From the NCBI RefSeq assembly GCF_036320965.1, contig NC_092235.1, positions 8,554,189-8,618,188 on the forward strand: DNA of 64,000 nucleotides, given 5' to 3'. How positions within the stretch are numbered: the first letter of the stretch is position 1; every line of letters starts with the position of its first letter. The DNA is from Panulirus ornatus. Lineage: Eukaryota; Arthropoda; Malacostraca; Decapoda; Palinuridae. This document shows positions 48,490-61,699 of the stretch, one piece after another. The notes under the pieces were generated by a model. It had not been told where the DNA came from. It worked only from the letters and a program-made list of their open reading frames with translations, and did not search any database. The position numbers were made by a program, and so were the translations under genes.

Positions 48490-49420
48490 TCTTACTTATT
48501 TTGCTTGATTGACAATGAAGCACCAGGGTTGACCCCACCCAGGATCTATTACCCTCCTCCTATCCTTCTCTTCCTCACCACACAACAAACTATTTTAAAA
48601 TCCTTCAACTGCCATAAGCATCTCCTCCCCCAACCATCAATAATCAAGACAGACATTCACAGCTTTTGTGTCCAGTTATCATTAGCTTTTAGGTATTTAG
48701 TGTTTATTTCATTATTGTGGCTCAATGACCTTTAACTGTACATTGTCACTGTATCCACCATCATTATATACATCTTGTTATACATTTAATGTACTTTCAA
48801 TGTTTGACGTATGGTATGGCTTCAGGCTTTATGACCTTTGCTACTCATAACCATCAACATCTATCAACATATGTACATTCCTGTTATCATGTAGTAAATA
48901 TTGTAATGTGAATGGCTTGTCGTATGGTAGAGATACTGGTTTAATGATCTTTACCAGTTAATAACCAATGAATCCAACGATACACACATCCCTGATGTTG
49001 TACACAGCGAACCGTCGTATGATAAGGTCCCGTGCCAGGTAGGAACATGGCCAATCTCTCAATAACAAACTACCTGTTAGACAAGATCAGATACAGGGTC
49101 GGGTTGAGGTGAGGACCAGTACATACACCTAGAGAGGCTAACAACGACACCATAGACCCGTGAAGCAGAGACCTGCTGCTCAACCTAACAACGACACCAT
49201 AGACCCGTGAAGCAGAGACCTGCTGCTCAACCTAACAACGACACCATAGACCCGTGAAGCAGAGACCTGCTGCTCAATCTAACAACGACACCATAGACCC
49301 GTGAAGCACAGACCTGCTGCTCAACCTAACAACGACACCATAGACCCGTGAAGCACAGACCTGCTGCTCAACCTAACAATGAGACAAAACTACATTTCAG
49401 CATGACACTTGACGAATCTA
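48490..49420 (+). repeat. Dispersed non-coding repeat, copy 2, with 47-bp repeat x5
   Basis: Related to 10780-11460 in the same orientation. At 49138-49375 it contains five units of CTAACAACGACACCATAGAC then CCGTGAAGCAGAGACCTGCT and GCTCAAC. Copy 1 has a single diverged counterpart (CTAACAACGACAG near 11349), so the tandem growth happened in this copy only. Confidence 0.68.
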
Positions 49421-50089
49421 ACAACAAAAGTATTTTCCTCAGTTGTAAATACATATATATGATTATGGATTCTGGCTCAACGATCATTATATAATCAATA
49501 AATCTAATAATTCATAGAATTTTGCTCCTGTTTCATCCTCTCTCTAGTCGACAACTCATTATATTATTCTCTCTGACAATATGAATATGTAATTAATGAG
49601 AATAAATATTTTGTGTTCGCAGGTAATAATGTAAGGTGTAACTCGCATTAATAAACAAGGTGTTGTGATGTGTTATGTTTGGGAAGGAGAGGTTGTATGT
49701 TTGTGGAGTGAGAGGCAGCAGACAACGTCTGGGTGAGACAGGAAGGTAAGAAAGCTGCCTGAGTCAGAGGAGTGGTAATTAACAGCCACTAAAATGCCAG
49801 TCTTCATAGATTCCCAATTAGTGATTGGGACGTGCAAGAAGATCTAACTACTTTCTAACTGTGCTTTTCTTTTTTGTGAATCTACAAAAAAGGGAGTAGT
49901 TGTCGGTAAGCGACCAATCTACATGTAGATAGTGAAAGAAGTGTTTGATTGAAGGAAGACTGTATGGACACAATAAGAGGAAGATTTTCAGATCAGACTG
50001 CTGATAGCATAGGTAGGAGTAAGTTAAGAGGTGGCAGTAAGACGATGGTTTGATATACCTTACCGACATAAAGACACACCGACCTCCCA
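49421..50089. other. No recognised gene
   Basis: AT-rich, no repeats. The sequence composition changes sharply to GC-rich at about 50080, where the R2-like element begins. Confidence 0.4.
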
Positions 50090-51815
50090 GCACCGCTCAA
50101 CCTTCCAGTGCGGCCTGTCAGACGGGAGCAATGGTCAACCCTGCCAAGGCGTCCACCGCCCGCCCGACAACCCGACCTCAGGAACTGGTACCTGCCCTTG
50201 GAACTACGGGAGAACAGCCTAATCCTGCACACCCCAAGTCAACAAAGGGGGAGATGACCTTCGCCTGCCCGGTGGCCGACACCAGATGGACAAGGCAGGC
50301 CCGATTGCTAACCTGTGCTCTTGTACCACATCCTGTAAAGGGAGTGGGTCCAGGTTAGGGCTTTGACACTGCACACCTCAAGGTCCTGGTATGTCAGCCC
50401 TAGCCCAGTGAGAGCACTCGCACTTTCTTGGCACCATGCGCCACGCCAGTTTAATGTGGCAGATGTTATATGCACGGTGACTTTACCGGTAAAGTCCCGT
50501 AGGCCTTGTAGGACTTCCGGGGTGCCGTAGTAGCTGCACTTATACTGGTGTGCAGCCGAAAGCGCGAAATGGACTCCAGAGACCTGATTATCTACCAAAT
50601 AGGCCTCTGTACCTTTGGAAGCCACGATGTCCGGCTTCCGAAAGGACCCCACAACTGGAAAGCGCGGCTCGCAGAACACCCCGTAACCCCTCTGCCTCAA
50701 TCGTCCGGCCAAATAGGCACTGATGTTATCGTGCCTTTTTACCCTCCCGCCATGAGTACGGGTGCACATCTGTGCGATGTGCCCGAGTGTACCCGGCTTC
50801 TGACAGGTGTCGCAGAGGCCGTTGATCTCGGGCCGGCCTCTGGACGCCCTAGCAGGGGTGGGTAAAGCGCCTACCCTCACTTGGACGGCTTTCACGTAAT
50901 CAGAACCGGACAGGACCGGTTCCCGCTATTTACCCATCTGCTAACCTGAGGCACGGCAGCAGATGGAGCGAGACCCGCTCCGTCAACGGTGCTGACCAGA
51001 TTGGCCCTCCATACGTGTTGGCGTTCGGGTTTATTACCCGCCTGCCGACCAGCAATGCATGCGGGTCCGGTCCAGCGTTGCAGCTTGCTCAACACCGCAG
51101 GCTCCCGGACAGCCGCATGAATCACCGGGTCGGTCGGGGTGAGTAATTTCTCGAACCGCGCTTGTTTATTCAGTCGGACGGTTGAGACAAAGTCCGGTAT
51201 ACCCAGCCCACCATCTCCAGCTGCCGAGTGAAAGTATGCACAGGGCGCGTCATGGGCTAGGCGCAGCCAGCGGCGAACTGCCACTCGCACTTGCCTGTCC
51301 ATGCGTGCTAACTGTGTCTTATAAACTTCCCCCAACACCAGTCGATGCATGAGCTTGGGCACCAGATGTCTCACAAGCAACGCAATCCGCTGTTAAGGTT
51401 TTAGAGGGGCTCTAGTGATGTTATTGAGCCCCTCTTCTAACAGGGCACCGTAGGACTTTCGCCGCCCCTCAGCTCCGACAAGAACGCCGAGGTACTTATA
51501 TTCGTCCTCGGCAGTCATGGAGCCGACAGCACTGCCCAAAACTTGGAATGTCCTATTGTTATTGACGTACCAAGTCTTGCGTTTGCCGTCGACCTCCATG
51601 CTGAGGGTACGACATTTCCCTGGCTTAACATGAAGGCCACCCCCCGCGAGGGTCTCAGCCATCACGTTCATTGCTTGCTGCAGGCCAGTGGGCGTCTGCG
51701 CCACAAGGACCAAATCATCGGCAAACGCCAATGCTGATACCCTTTGGTCACCCAACCTAACCCCTACACCAGTCTCTTTCACCCTTGGTGCCTGGAAACT
51801 GTAGTGACGTAAGTG
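50090..51815 (-). mobile_element. R2-like LINE, 5' truncated
   Basis: GC-rich island on the minus strand with RT, linker and C-terminal endonuclease in R2 order. The flanks are not 28S rDNA, so this is either a dispersed R2-related lineage or a copy far from its usual target. The 5' end is lost at about 51815. Confidence 0.82.
50308..51815 (-). pseudogene. R2-like RT and restriction-like endonuclease ORF, broken
   Basis: Three frames: 51815-51393 ends the RT (VSALAFADDLVLVAQ, then LHVKPGKCRTLSM and YKYLGVLVG); 51380-50892 is the thumb/linker (VYKTQLARMDRQVRVAVRRW, GDGGLGIPDF); 50895-50308 holds a CCHC finger (CDTCQKPGTLGHIAQMC), RVKRHDNI and the restriction-like nuclease (FRKPDIVA, then YLVDNQVSG). 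Frameshifts lie near 51385 and 50893. A stop follows NNITRAPLKP. The family nicks DNA with this nuclease and primes reverse transcription at the nick. This copy cannot make a full protein. Confidence 0.85.
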
Positions 51816-52416
51816 ACATGGGGGCCTGCATGGGTCTGCTGGTGGTGGGGGGTTGTCGTCAGAGACCAAATATAAATGTTGATGTTGCATGACATTAAGG
51901 TGAGGCTGTTGTGTGGTGTGGCGGGAAAGGTAGTATAATATTGGAAGCTGGTAATGTCATATCGTACTCAGGCATGAAGCTCTGAAAGATCTTTGTGGCT
52001 GAACACGACGGCGCAACCTTCATGTATTATGATGGCCTGACCTTTGACCTGACCATTAACGTTATACGTGCACTTATGTACGTAACCATAATTATGTTTC
52101 CTTTGTCATTATGTGTTTGAAGTATACATTTGACCGGCTGGTGATCTCAATGGTGTCCTGGCGTAAACTTTTGGACCTACAAGCGTAAAAGAAAGTTCTG
52201 GAGGCAAATGTAGAGGAGGAAATTCTTGTGAATATTTCATGTGTGTTTCCATCATGCAGACCACAATGTTGTTGGGTCAGGCTGGAGGTTTGGAGTGTTA
52301 AAGGAGAGACTGGACTTGATGACTTGTGTAAGGGAACGAGAGACTGACGTGGTACCTCTCCTCTCCTGCCTGACTCTCGTCTCAAGCCCCTCTCTCCTCT
52401 CCTGCCTGACTTATAC
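51816..52416. other. No recognised gene; short CTCTCCTCTCCTGCCTGACT duplication
   Basis: A 20-bp phrase is repeated at about 52357 and 52391. Otherwise unique sequence. Confidence 0.4.
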
Positions 52417-52877
52417 AGTGGTCAATGAATAATAGATAATACAGTGGTCAATGAATAATAGATAATACAGTGGTCAATGAATAATAGATAATACAGTGGT
52501 CAATGAATAATAGATAATACAGTGGTCAATGAATAATAGATAATACAGTGGTCAATGAATAATAGATAATACAGTGGTCAATAAATAATAGATAATACAG
52601 TGGTCAATGAATAATAGATAATACAGTGGTCAATGAATGATAGATGATACAGTGATCAATGAATGTTAGATAATACAGTGGTCAATGAATAATAGATAAT
52701 ACAGTGGTCAATGAATTATAGATAATACAGTGGTCAATGAATAATAGGTAATACCGTGGTCAATGAATAATAGATAATACAGTGGTCAATGAATAATAGA
52801 CAATACAGTGGTCAATGAATAATAGATAATACAGAGGTCAATGAATGATAGATAATACAGTGGTCAATGAATAATCA
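52417..52877. repeat. 26-bp minisatellite x~18
   Basis: Unit ATACAGTGGTCAATGAATAA then TAGATA, very homogeneous, with a few variants (AATGATAGATG, CCGTGG). Some distance from any coding sequence. Confidence 0.95.
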
Positions 52878-53492
52878 TTTCGTGCTCTTAAATTAGATTG
52901 GTCTAATATTATAACTAAACGTGGTTACTATGGTTGGCCTAAACTTGACATAAGTTATTTCATCCCAATAACGGACGTCAAAATATTTACTCTAAAACAC
53001 ATATATGATATATCTCATTTTGCCCCTGATCAATTGTCCAGTGTTGTGGCAGTAGGCAATAGTCCATATCCCTACCTTGGAGTCATGTTATCAGTTTTCA
53101 TTTGAGAAAATGTTGTAATTTAAAAGAAATATGAGATGATTTGCAGCTTCATGTCTGTGGTTCATGTCGACTGTAATATCTTGCAACGTAAAAGACGACA
53201 AGACAGGTGTACATAGGTACGGGCTGTCTGTAAGGGGTGCACATTGACTAGCAAGTCATATACTATTTAACAAGGCTATCACCTGCTTTAGTGGACTTAG
53301 CGTCGATATTGAATGTGAAAAGTTTAGCGTTTGTTTTTCGAAATTTGTTTGTGTGGGATCTTTCAGGATGCTCATAATATAGACTGTTGATGGCGTTGAG
53401 CCACAATGACATTTGTAAAGGCTGTATAATGTAGAGCCAGTGACTCACACACTTCAGATTGCTGCTGTGGACGTGTTCATCCACCAAACACT
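52878..53492. other. No recognised gene
   Basis: AT-rich unique-looking sequence. Confidence 0.35.
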
Positions 53493-53657
53493 CTTGTGTT
53501 ATATTGATTATAATTTACTCTGCTTTATCTCTGCTTCCGTGTTGTCTCTTGTGTTATATTGATTATAATTTACTCTGCTTTATCTCTGCTTCCGTGTTGT
53601 CTCTTGTGTTATATTGATTACAATTTACTCAGCTTTATCTCTGCTTTCGTGTTGTGT
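53493..53657. repeat. 55-bp tandem repeat x3
   Basis: Units start at 53493, 53548 and 53603 (CTTGTGTTATATTGATTATA ... CCGTGTTGTCT). Confidence 0.93.
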
Positions 53658-54356
53658 CTTCCAAGAGTTTTGCTACGAATATTGAATAAGAGTTATGGAG
53701 ATTTATATGGGGAAAAGTGTTTGAGAATGTTTGATGTGTTGAGTTAGTGGAACTACATCCACAAAGCAGGTGCTACCAACTTCTCTTGTTGTGATCTAAT
53801 ATCCCTTCCCTCTTTGCCACCGCCATTCCATGCGATCCCCAGTAGCAGACCAATTTAATGTTGGTATTTTTCTGCCGTACATTTATGCTACAGGGTGAGG
53901 TTAGGTGAGATTTGTATTTCTCTTTCTTTTTTATTTTTGCACTAATATTTCATGTTTTATAGTACTTGAATTAATAATTGGCTTTTCTGATCACATAAAC
54001 ACTTTTAATGGTACTGGTATATTTGACATTATTGACATCAATAATGACAATTTCATTATCTGCCATTACTATTTTACAGTTTAAGTCCTCATTAAGCGTG
54101 CAACAATTAGATATATGTTTATGGTCATGTATTTCGCACGCTCGTACATTTTGCAATTAATCCCCCTAGATATTGATGCATTACGGAAGGTCACTTATTT
54201 CGCTTGACACCGGTTACGCCGAGGCAATGAAATCTTTGTATTATGTAAAAGTTAATTAGAAATTACAAACTACGGTCATAATGTTCCAATAATTTCCTCC
54301 AAAGAAGCTTTACATATACTACTTCGAGTTATTTGTTTACATTCCTTTTTCCTTTA
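53658..54356. other. No recognised gene
   Basis: AT-rich; no domain or repeat seen. Confidence 0.35.
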
Positions 54357-55655
54357 TTTTGATGGACTTCTGTGTGGTATTAGGTTATTCTGATGGACTT
54401 CTGTGTGGTATTAGGTTATTCTGATGGACTTCTGTGTGGTATTAGGTTATTCTGATGGACTTGTGTGTGGTATTAGGTTATTCTGATGGACTTGTGTGTG
54501 GTATTAGGTTATTCTGATGGACTTCTGTGTGGTATTAGGTTATTCTGATGGACTTGTGTGTGGTATTAGGTTATTCTGATGGACTTCTGTGTGGTATTAG
54601 GTTATTCTGATGGACTTCTGTGTGGTATTAGGTTATTCTGATGGACTTGTGTGTGGTATTAGGTTATTCTGATGGACTTGTGCGTGGTATTAGGTTATTC
54701 TGATGGACTTCTGTGTGGTATTAGGTTATTCTGATGGACTTCTGTGTGGTATTAGGTTATTCTGATGGACTTCTGTGTGGTATTAGGTTATTCTGATGGA
54801 CTTCTGTGTGGTATTAGGTTATTCTGATGGACTTGTGTGTGGTATTAGGTTATTCTGATGGACTTCTGTGTGGTATTAGGTTATTCTGATGGACTTGTGT
54901 GTGGTATTAGGTTATTCTGATGGACTTGTGTGTGGTATTAGGTTATTCTGATGGACTTGTGCGTGGTATTAGTTTATTTTGATGGACTTGTGCGTGGTAT
55001 TAGGTTATTCTGATGGACTTGTGCGTGGTATTAGGTTATTCTGATGGACTTGTGTGTGGTATTAGGTTATTCTGATGGACTTGTGCGTGGTATTAGGTTA
55101 TTCTGATGGACTTGTGCGTGGTATTAGGTTATTCTGATGGACTTGTGTGTGGTATTAGGTTATTCTGATGGACTTGTGCGTGGTATTAGGTTAATCTGAT
55201 GGACTTGTGCGTGGTATTAGGTTATTCTGATGGACTTGTGCGTGGTATTAGGTTATTCTGATGGACTTGTGTGTGGTATTAGGTTATTCTGATGGACTTG
55301 TGTGTGGTATTAGGTTATTCTGATGGACTTGTGTGTGGTATTAGGTTATTCTGATGGACTTGTGCGTGGTATTAGGTTATTCTGATGGACTTGTGCGTGG
55401 TATTAGGTTATTCTGATGGACTTGTTCGTGGTATTAGGTTATTCTGATGGACTTCTGTGTGGTATTAGGTTATTCTGATGGACTTGTGCGTGGTATTAGG
55501 TTATTCTGATGGACTTCTGTGTGGTATTAGGTTATTCTGATGGACTTCTGTGTGGTATTAGGTTATTCTGATGGACTTGTGTGTGGTATTAGGTTAATCT
55601 GATGGACTTCTGTGTGGTATTAGGTTATTCTGATGGACTTCTGTGTGGTACTGAA
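54357..55655. repeat. 31-bp minisatellite x~42
   Basis: Unit TTATTCTGATGGACTTGTGT then GTGGTATTAGG. Three main variants differ at CTTCTGTG, CTTGTGTG and CTTGTGCG; the CTTCTG type dominates both ends and the CTTGTGCG type the middle. Confidence 0.96.
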
Positions 55656-56700
55656 TCTTTCTAGAAAGTACAGAAATTTACTTGTGCGTGTATTACAGAA
55701 GTTACTGCAATTTAAAACACAACGTAAGCAAACGGATAGTATCATTAATATTTTGGTATGACAGAAAACTTACTTTGGAGCCATCAAACATATGGCAGTG
55801 TTAACTAACCATTTCAGTGATATAAATACATCCGTTGTACATTTGCTACATACATAGTAGTAAGTATGTGGTCTTAGAATTATCTTTAACACCTGAAGAA
55901 GATGGTAAAGTTGTTTTGGGTGGTGGATGCAACTTGCGTTGATGACCTTAATGGCCCTGGCACTTGATAGACCTTAATGACCTTCACAGTTGATATACCT
56001 AAAGTCCAGACAACCAACCAACCGTTGGGCTGAATTTAAGCCACCGGCTTATGAATATCTTGTTTTAGCCTCCAACTTCAGGCCATCGCTATACCAAAAA
56101 GGCGTAAATGGATATTTATCTGTATTCATGGAGATGCTGTTCTAGTGATAAGCCAAAAGAGCGAGCAAGAATTTAAACTCTTCCTGACATATAATGGAGG
56201 ATTTTTAAAGTGTGCGGCAGTAAAAGCAAAGATGTCTTTTCTGAGAGAGGTTGTCTCGGTGCATTCTCAGACAATTTTCAGGTACAGATTGAAAACAATT
56301 TTGTTTTAAATATTACCACTATGATTCTGGATTATTTGACGAGTGGCAGGGAAACGGGGGTGGTGGTGATTAGTTATAATTTCATTACATACTGAATAAG
56401 AATTAATATATTTTATTAAATTACTAATACATGTCGACCTTCTCCAGAACAATGAAAATGGCAACTAGATCATAAATCAGTGTTGTGTGGTGTAGTGGCT
56501 AGGGGACGAGGCCTCACCCGCGAGACCCAAGAAGAATATATGATCACATTTGGCTTGTGGACATTTTGTGATGGCAAGGAGACGCAAAATACCAAGTGTA
56601 AACTGACAACCGATACTTATGTCAAATGAATATCTGATTAGCTACCTTCAATCAACAATTTTTTCATAATAATTTCTCTTTCATAGTCCGACATTACCCT
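55656..56700. other. No recognised gene; tRNA-like A-box near 56490
   Basis: AT-rich. GTGTGGTGTAGTGGCTAGGG at about 56484 looks like the 5' half of a tRNA or SINE head, but no matching 3' half follows. Confidence 0.4.
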
Positions 56701-56812
56701 CTTTGTTGTATAATTGTAATATGTGATGATGTGATTGTTTCACAAAAGTGCACATGGGAGCTTATCATGTTGCTTTTCCCCGTGGACTCATATATATTTA
56801 TATATATATATA
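56701..56812 (+). mobile_element. Degraded Penelope-like terminal fragment
   Basis: Matches the 3' terminal region (GATGATGTGATTGTTTCACA, TTTCCCCGTGGACTCATA) with many changes. The ribozyme-like core is lost (TGTGATGA for CCTGATGA, CAAAA for CGAAA). Followed by a short (TA)n. Confidence 0.7.
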
Positions 56813-56961
56813 TATTTTTTTTTTTCATACTATTCGCTATTTCCCGCGATAGCGAGGTAGCGTTAAGAACAGAGGACTGGGCCTTTGAGGGAATATCCTC
56901 ACCTGGACCTCTCCTCTGTTCCTTCTTTTGGAAAAAAAAAAAAAAAAACGAGAGGGGAGGA
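56813..56961 (-). mobile_element. Short RTE derivative, 3' part
   Basis: The minus strand keeps the central A/T run, GGAACAGAGGAGAGGTCCAG and the tail CGCTACCTCGCTATCGCGGG. The head is missing; the break at GAGAGGGGAGGATTATA abuts (TA)n. Confidence 0.82.
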
Positions 56962-57085
<124 letters not shown>

Positions 57086-58601
57086 TGCTTTGTTGCTGTC
57101 TCCCGCGTTTGCGAGGTATCGCAAGGAAACAGACGAACGAAATGGCCCAACCCACCCCCATACACATGTATATACATACGTCCACACACGCAAATATACC
57201 TACCTACACAGCTTTCCATGGTTTACCCCAGACGCTTCACATGCCCTGACTCAATCCACTGACAGCACGTCAACCCCGGTATACCACATCGATCCAATTC
57301 ACTCTATTCTTTGCCCTCCCTTCACCCTCCTGCATGTTAAGGCCCCGATCACACAAAATCTTTTTCACTCCATCTTTCCACCTCCAATTTGGTCTCCCAC
57401 TTCTCCTCGTTCCCTCCACCTCCGACTCATATATCCTCATGGTCAATCTTTCCTCACTCATTCTCTCCATATGCCCAAACCATTTCAAAACACCCTCTTC
57501 TGCTCTCTCAACCACGCTCTTTTTATTTCCACACATCTCTCTTACCCTTACGTTACTTACTCGATCAAACCACCTCACACCACACATTGTCCTCAAACAT
57601 CTCATTTCCAGAACATCCATCCTCCTGCGCACAACTCTATCCATATCCCACGCCTCGCAACCATACAACATTGTTGGAACCACTATTCCTTCAAACATGC
57701 CCATTTTTGCTTTCCGAGATAATGTTCTCGACTTCCACACATTCTTCAAGGCTCCCAGGATTTTCGCCCCCTCCCCCACCCTATGATCCACTTTCGCTTC
57801 CATGGTTCCATCCGCTGCCAGATCCACTCCCAGATATCTAAAACACTTTACTTCCTCCAGTTTTTTTCCATTCAAACTTACCTCCCAATTGACTTGACCC
57901 TCAACCCTACTGTACCTAATTACCTTGCTCTTATTCACATTTACTATTAACTTTCTTCTTTCACACACTTTACCAAACTCAGTCACCAGCTTCTGCAGTT
58001 TCTCACATGAATCAGCCACCAGCGCTGTATCATCAGCGAACAACAACTGACTCACTTCCCAAGCTCTCTCATCCCCAACAGACTTCATACTTGCCCCTCT
58101 TTCCAAAACTCTTGCATTCACCTCCCTAACAACCCCATCCATAAACAAATTAAACGACCGTGGAGACATCACACACCCCTGCCGCAAACCTACATTCACT
58201 GAGAACCAATCACTTTCCTCTCTTCCTACACGTACACATGCCTTACATCCTCGAAAAAACTTTTCACTGCTTCTAATAACTTGCCTCTCACACCATATAT
58301 TCGTAATACCTTCCACAGAGCATCTCTATCAACTCTATCATATGCCTTCTCCAGATCCATAAATGCTTTTCTAAGTATTTCTCACATACATTCTTCAAAG
58401 CAAACACCTGATCCACACATCCTCTACCACTTCTGAAACCACACTGCTCTTCCCCAATCTGATGTTCTGTACATTCCTTCACCCTCTCAATCAATACCCT
58501 CCCATATAATTTACCAGGAATACTCAACAAACTTATACCTCTGTAATTTGAGCACTCACTCTTATCCCTTTTGCCTTTGCACAATGGCACTATGCACGCA
58601 T
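57086..58601 (-). mobile_element. RTE-type LINE, copy 5, cut by assembly gap
   Basis: Same family; 3' UTR as in copy 2. Its coding part continues into the N run at 58602. Confidence 0.88.
57270..58601 (-). pseudogene. RTE reverse transcriptase, copy 5
   Basis: 58316-57270 carries the RT core (LRQGCVMSPRSFNLF, LLFADDTALVAD) and C-terminal region to the stop. Upstream, 58600-58330 holds [34 protein letters not shown] and part of the KAYD region. A deletion around 58365 and a frameshift near 58300 separate the two. One conserved position is changed (MSPRSF for MSPWLF). Confidence 0.85.
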
Positions 58602-58701
58602 NNNNNNNNNNNNNNNNNNNNNNNNNNNNNNNNNNNNNNNNNNNNNNNNNNNNNNNNNNNNNNNNNNNNNNNNNNNNNNNNNNNNNNNNNNNNNNNNNNN
58701 N
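58602..58701. other. Assembly gap, 100 N
   Basis: Exactly 100 N, the usual placeholder for a gap of unknown size. Both flanks are interrupted coding sequences (RTE on the left, winged-helix gene on the right), so adjacency across the gap is not proven. Confidence 0.98.
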
Positions 58702-59406
58702 TCCTTCCTTGAATTTTTCGAGGCTCACATCCAGCAAACCGGGGCTGTTAAAGATTGTATAAGCCGAACTGAGCTATATTTGCGATACTGTGAATTCTGC
58801 GAAGGGTTCGGGTACGAGAAAGCTGCCGTCCTGAACGTCGGGAGAACACTGGGACGGTGGGGCATCAAGGCAGATCGCAGACTTGGAGGACGCAACGGCC
58901 GCCACCAGGAGTACGCCTACACCAGAATTGCCTGGTTGTCCAGCAGTGAGGGCCTGGCCCAGGGAGGAAAGCGGTGCCTTCCAGAAAGCCAAAGGCCTTC
59001 CAGGAAGAGATCACGTCTGGATATCGAACCCGTGCACGAGAGAGTAGTGGTGAAGATCCAGACTCGGCATCAAGATGATGATGACCTGTGCGAAGGCGGA
59101 CCCAGCGAGGAAACTGGTGTAGTTGACACAGGAGCAGCCGCCATCCCCATCAATGTTTCTTTGGCTCCCACCAAACAACGGGGCAAAGTGATGCCTACCA
59201 CTGAATTGGTGACCTTGATCCCCTACTTCTATGGGGATGAATCAGGCTTGATGGATCCCGACGTACTCGTACTGGTCGTCGATGAAGACCCTGATGTGTC
59301 CGTCGCTGCGACTGGAGGATCAGCAGCACCTGCAGCAGCAGCCGACCCTAAAGCTGAAGCGGCCGTGTTGAAGATTAAAGTCCACACCACCAACATTCAT
59401 CCCTGA
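58702..59406 (+). CDS. RFX-like winged-helix protein, member B, N-terminus lost in gap
   Basis: The frame is open from the first base after the gap; the true start lies in the N run. The first ~80 residues match the winged-helix region of 40579-41334: FLEFFEAHI, CISRTELYLRYCEFC, VLNVGRTLGRWGI, then RRLGGRNGRHQEYAYTRIAW, which resembles the RFX pattern RRLGTRG..YHYYGI. Shared positions include ISR-x-EL-x-x-RY, N-[IV]-GR-x-LG-x-x-GI and I-x-WL. After a basic stretch (RPSRKRSRLD, a possible nuclear signal) the chain is acidic (HQDDDDLCEGG), later Ala-rich, with no repeats like those of member A. Length after the domain is similar (about 150 aa). It probably binds DNA. The promoter cannot be examined because of the gap. 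Confidence 0.65.
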   Translation, partial: SFLEFFEAHIQQTGAVKDCISRTELYLRYCEFCEGFGYEKAAVLNVGRTLGRWGIKADRRLGGRNGRHQEYAYTRIAWLSSSEGLAQGGKRCLPESQRPSRKRSRLDIEPVHERVVVKIQTRHQDDDDLCEGGPSEETGVVDTGAAAIPINVSLAPTKQRGKVMPTTELVTLIPYFYGDESGLMDPDVLVLVVDEDPDVSVAATGGSAAPAAAADPKAEAAVLKIKVHTTNIHP

Positions 59407-60843
<1,437 letters not shown>

Positions 60844-61699
60844 TCATATGCCTTCTCCAGATCCATAAATGCTACATACAAATCCATTTGTTTTTCTAAG
60901 TATTTCTCACATACATTCTTCAAAGCAAACACCTGATCCACACATCCTCTACCACTTCTGAAACCACACTGCTCTTCCCCAATCTGATGCTCTGTACATG
61001 CCTTCACCCTCTCAATCAATACCCTCCCATACAATTTGCCAGGAATACTCAACAAACTTATACCTCTGTAATTTGAGCACTCACTCTTATCCCCTTTGCC
61101 TTTGTACAATGGCACTATGCACGCATTCCGCCAATCCTCAGGCACCTCACCATGAGTCATACATACATTAAATAACCTTACCAACCAGTCAATAATACAG
61201 TCACCCCCTTTTTTAATAAATTCCACTGCAATACCATCCAAACCTGCTGTCTTGCCGGCTTTCATCTTCCGCAAAGCTTTTACTACCTCTTCTCTGTTTA
61301 CCAAATCATCTTTCCTGACCCTCTCACTTTGCACACCACCTCGACCAAAACGCCCTATATCTGCCACTCTATCATCAAACACATTCAACAAACCTTCAAA
61401 ATACTCACTCCATCTCCTTCTCACATCACCACTACTTGTTATCACCTCCCCATTTGCGCCCTTCACTGAAGTTCCCATTTGCTCCCTTGTCTTACGCACT
61501 TTATTTACCTCCTTCCAGAACATCTTTTTATTCTCACTAAAATTTAATGATACTCTCTCACCCCAACTCTCATTTGCCCTCTTTTTCACCTCTTGCACCT
61601 TTCTCTTGACCTCCTGTCTCTTTCTTTTATACATCTCCCACTCAATTGCATTTTTTTCCCTGCAAAAATCGTCCAAATGCCTCTCTCTTCTCTTTCACT
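60844..61699 (-). mobile_element. RTE copy 6: inverted 5' segment of a twin-primed insertion
   Basis: Minus-strand segment running from the linker after the endonuclease ([20 protein letters not shown]) through [35 protein letters not shown] and [14 protein letters not shown] to FMDLEKAYD, where it stops at 60844 against (TA)n. One continuous frame (61676-60844). Its last codons AYD are exactly where the plus-strand segment at 61700 begins. Confidence 0.88.

Noticed and set aside
50090..51815. R2 insertion in a 28S rRNA gene
   Set aside because: No 28S sequence is recognisable on either side of the element.
52417..52877. CRISPR-like or origin-type iterons
   Set aside because: Perfectly contiguous 26-bp tandem repeats with no spacers and no replication gene nearby.
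54357..55655. CRISPR-like array
   Set aside because: Units are contiguous 31-bp tandem copies without spacers, in a eukaryotic context.
56484..56530. tRNA gene
   Set aside because: Only an A-box-like half; no T arm and no matching acceptor strand.
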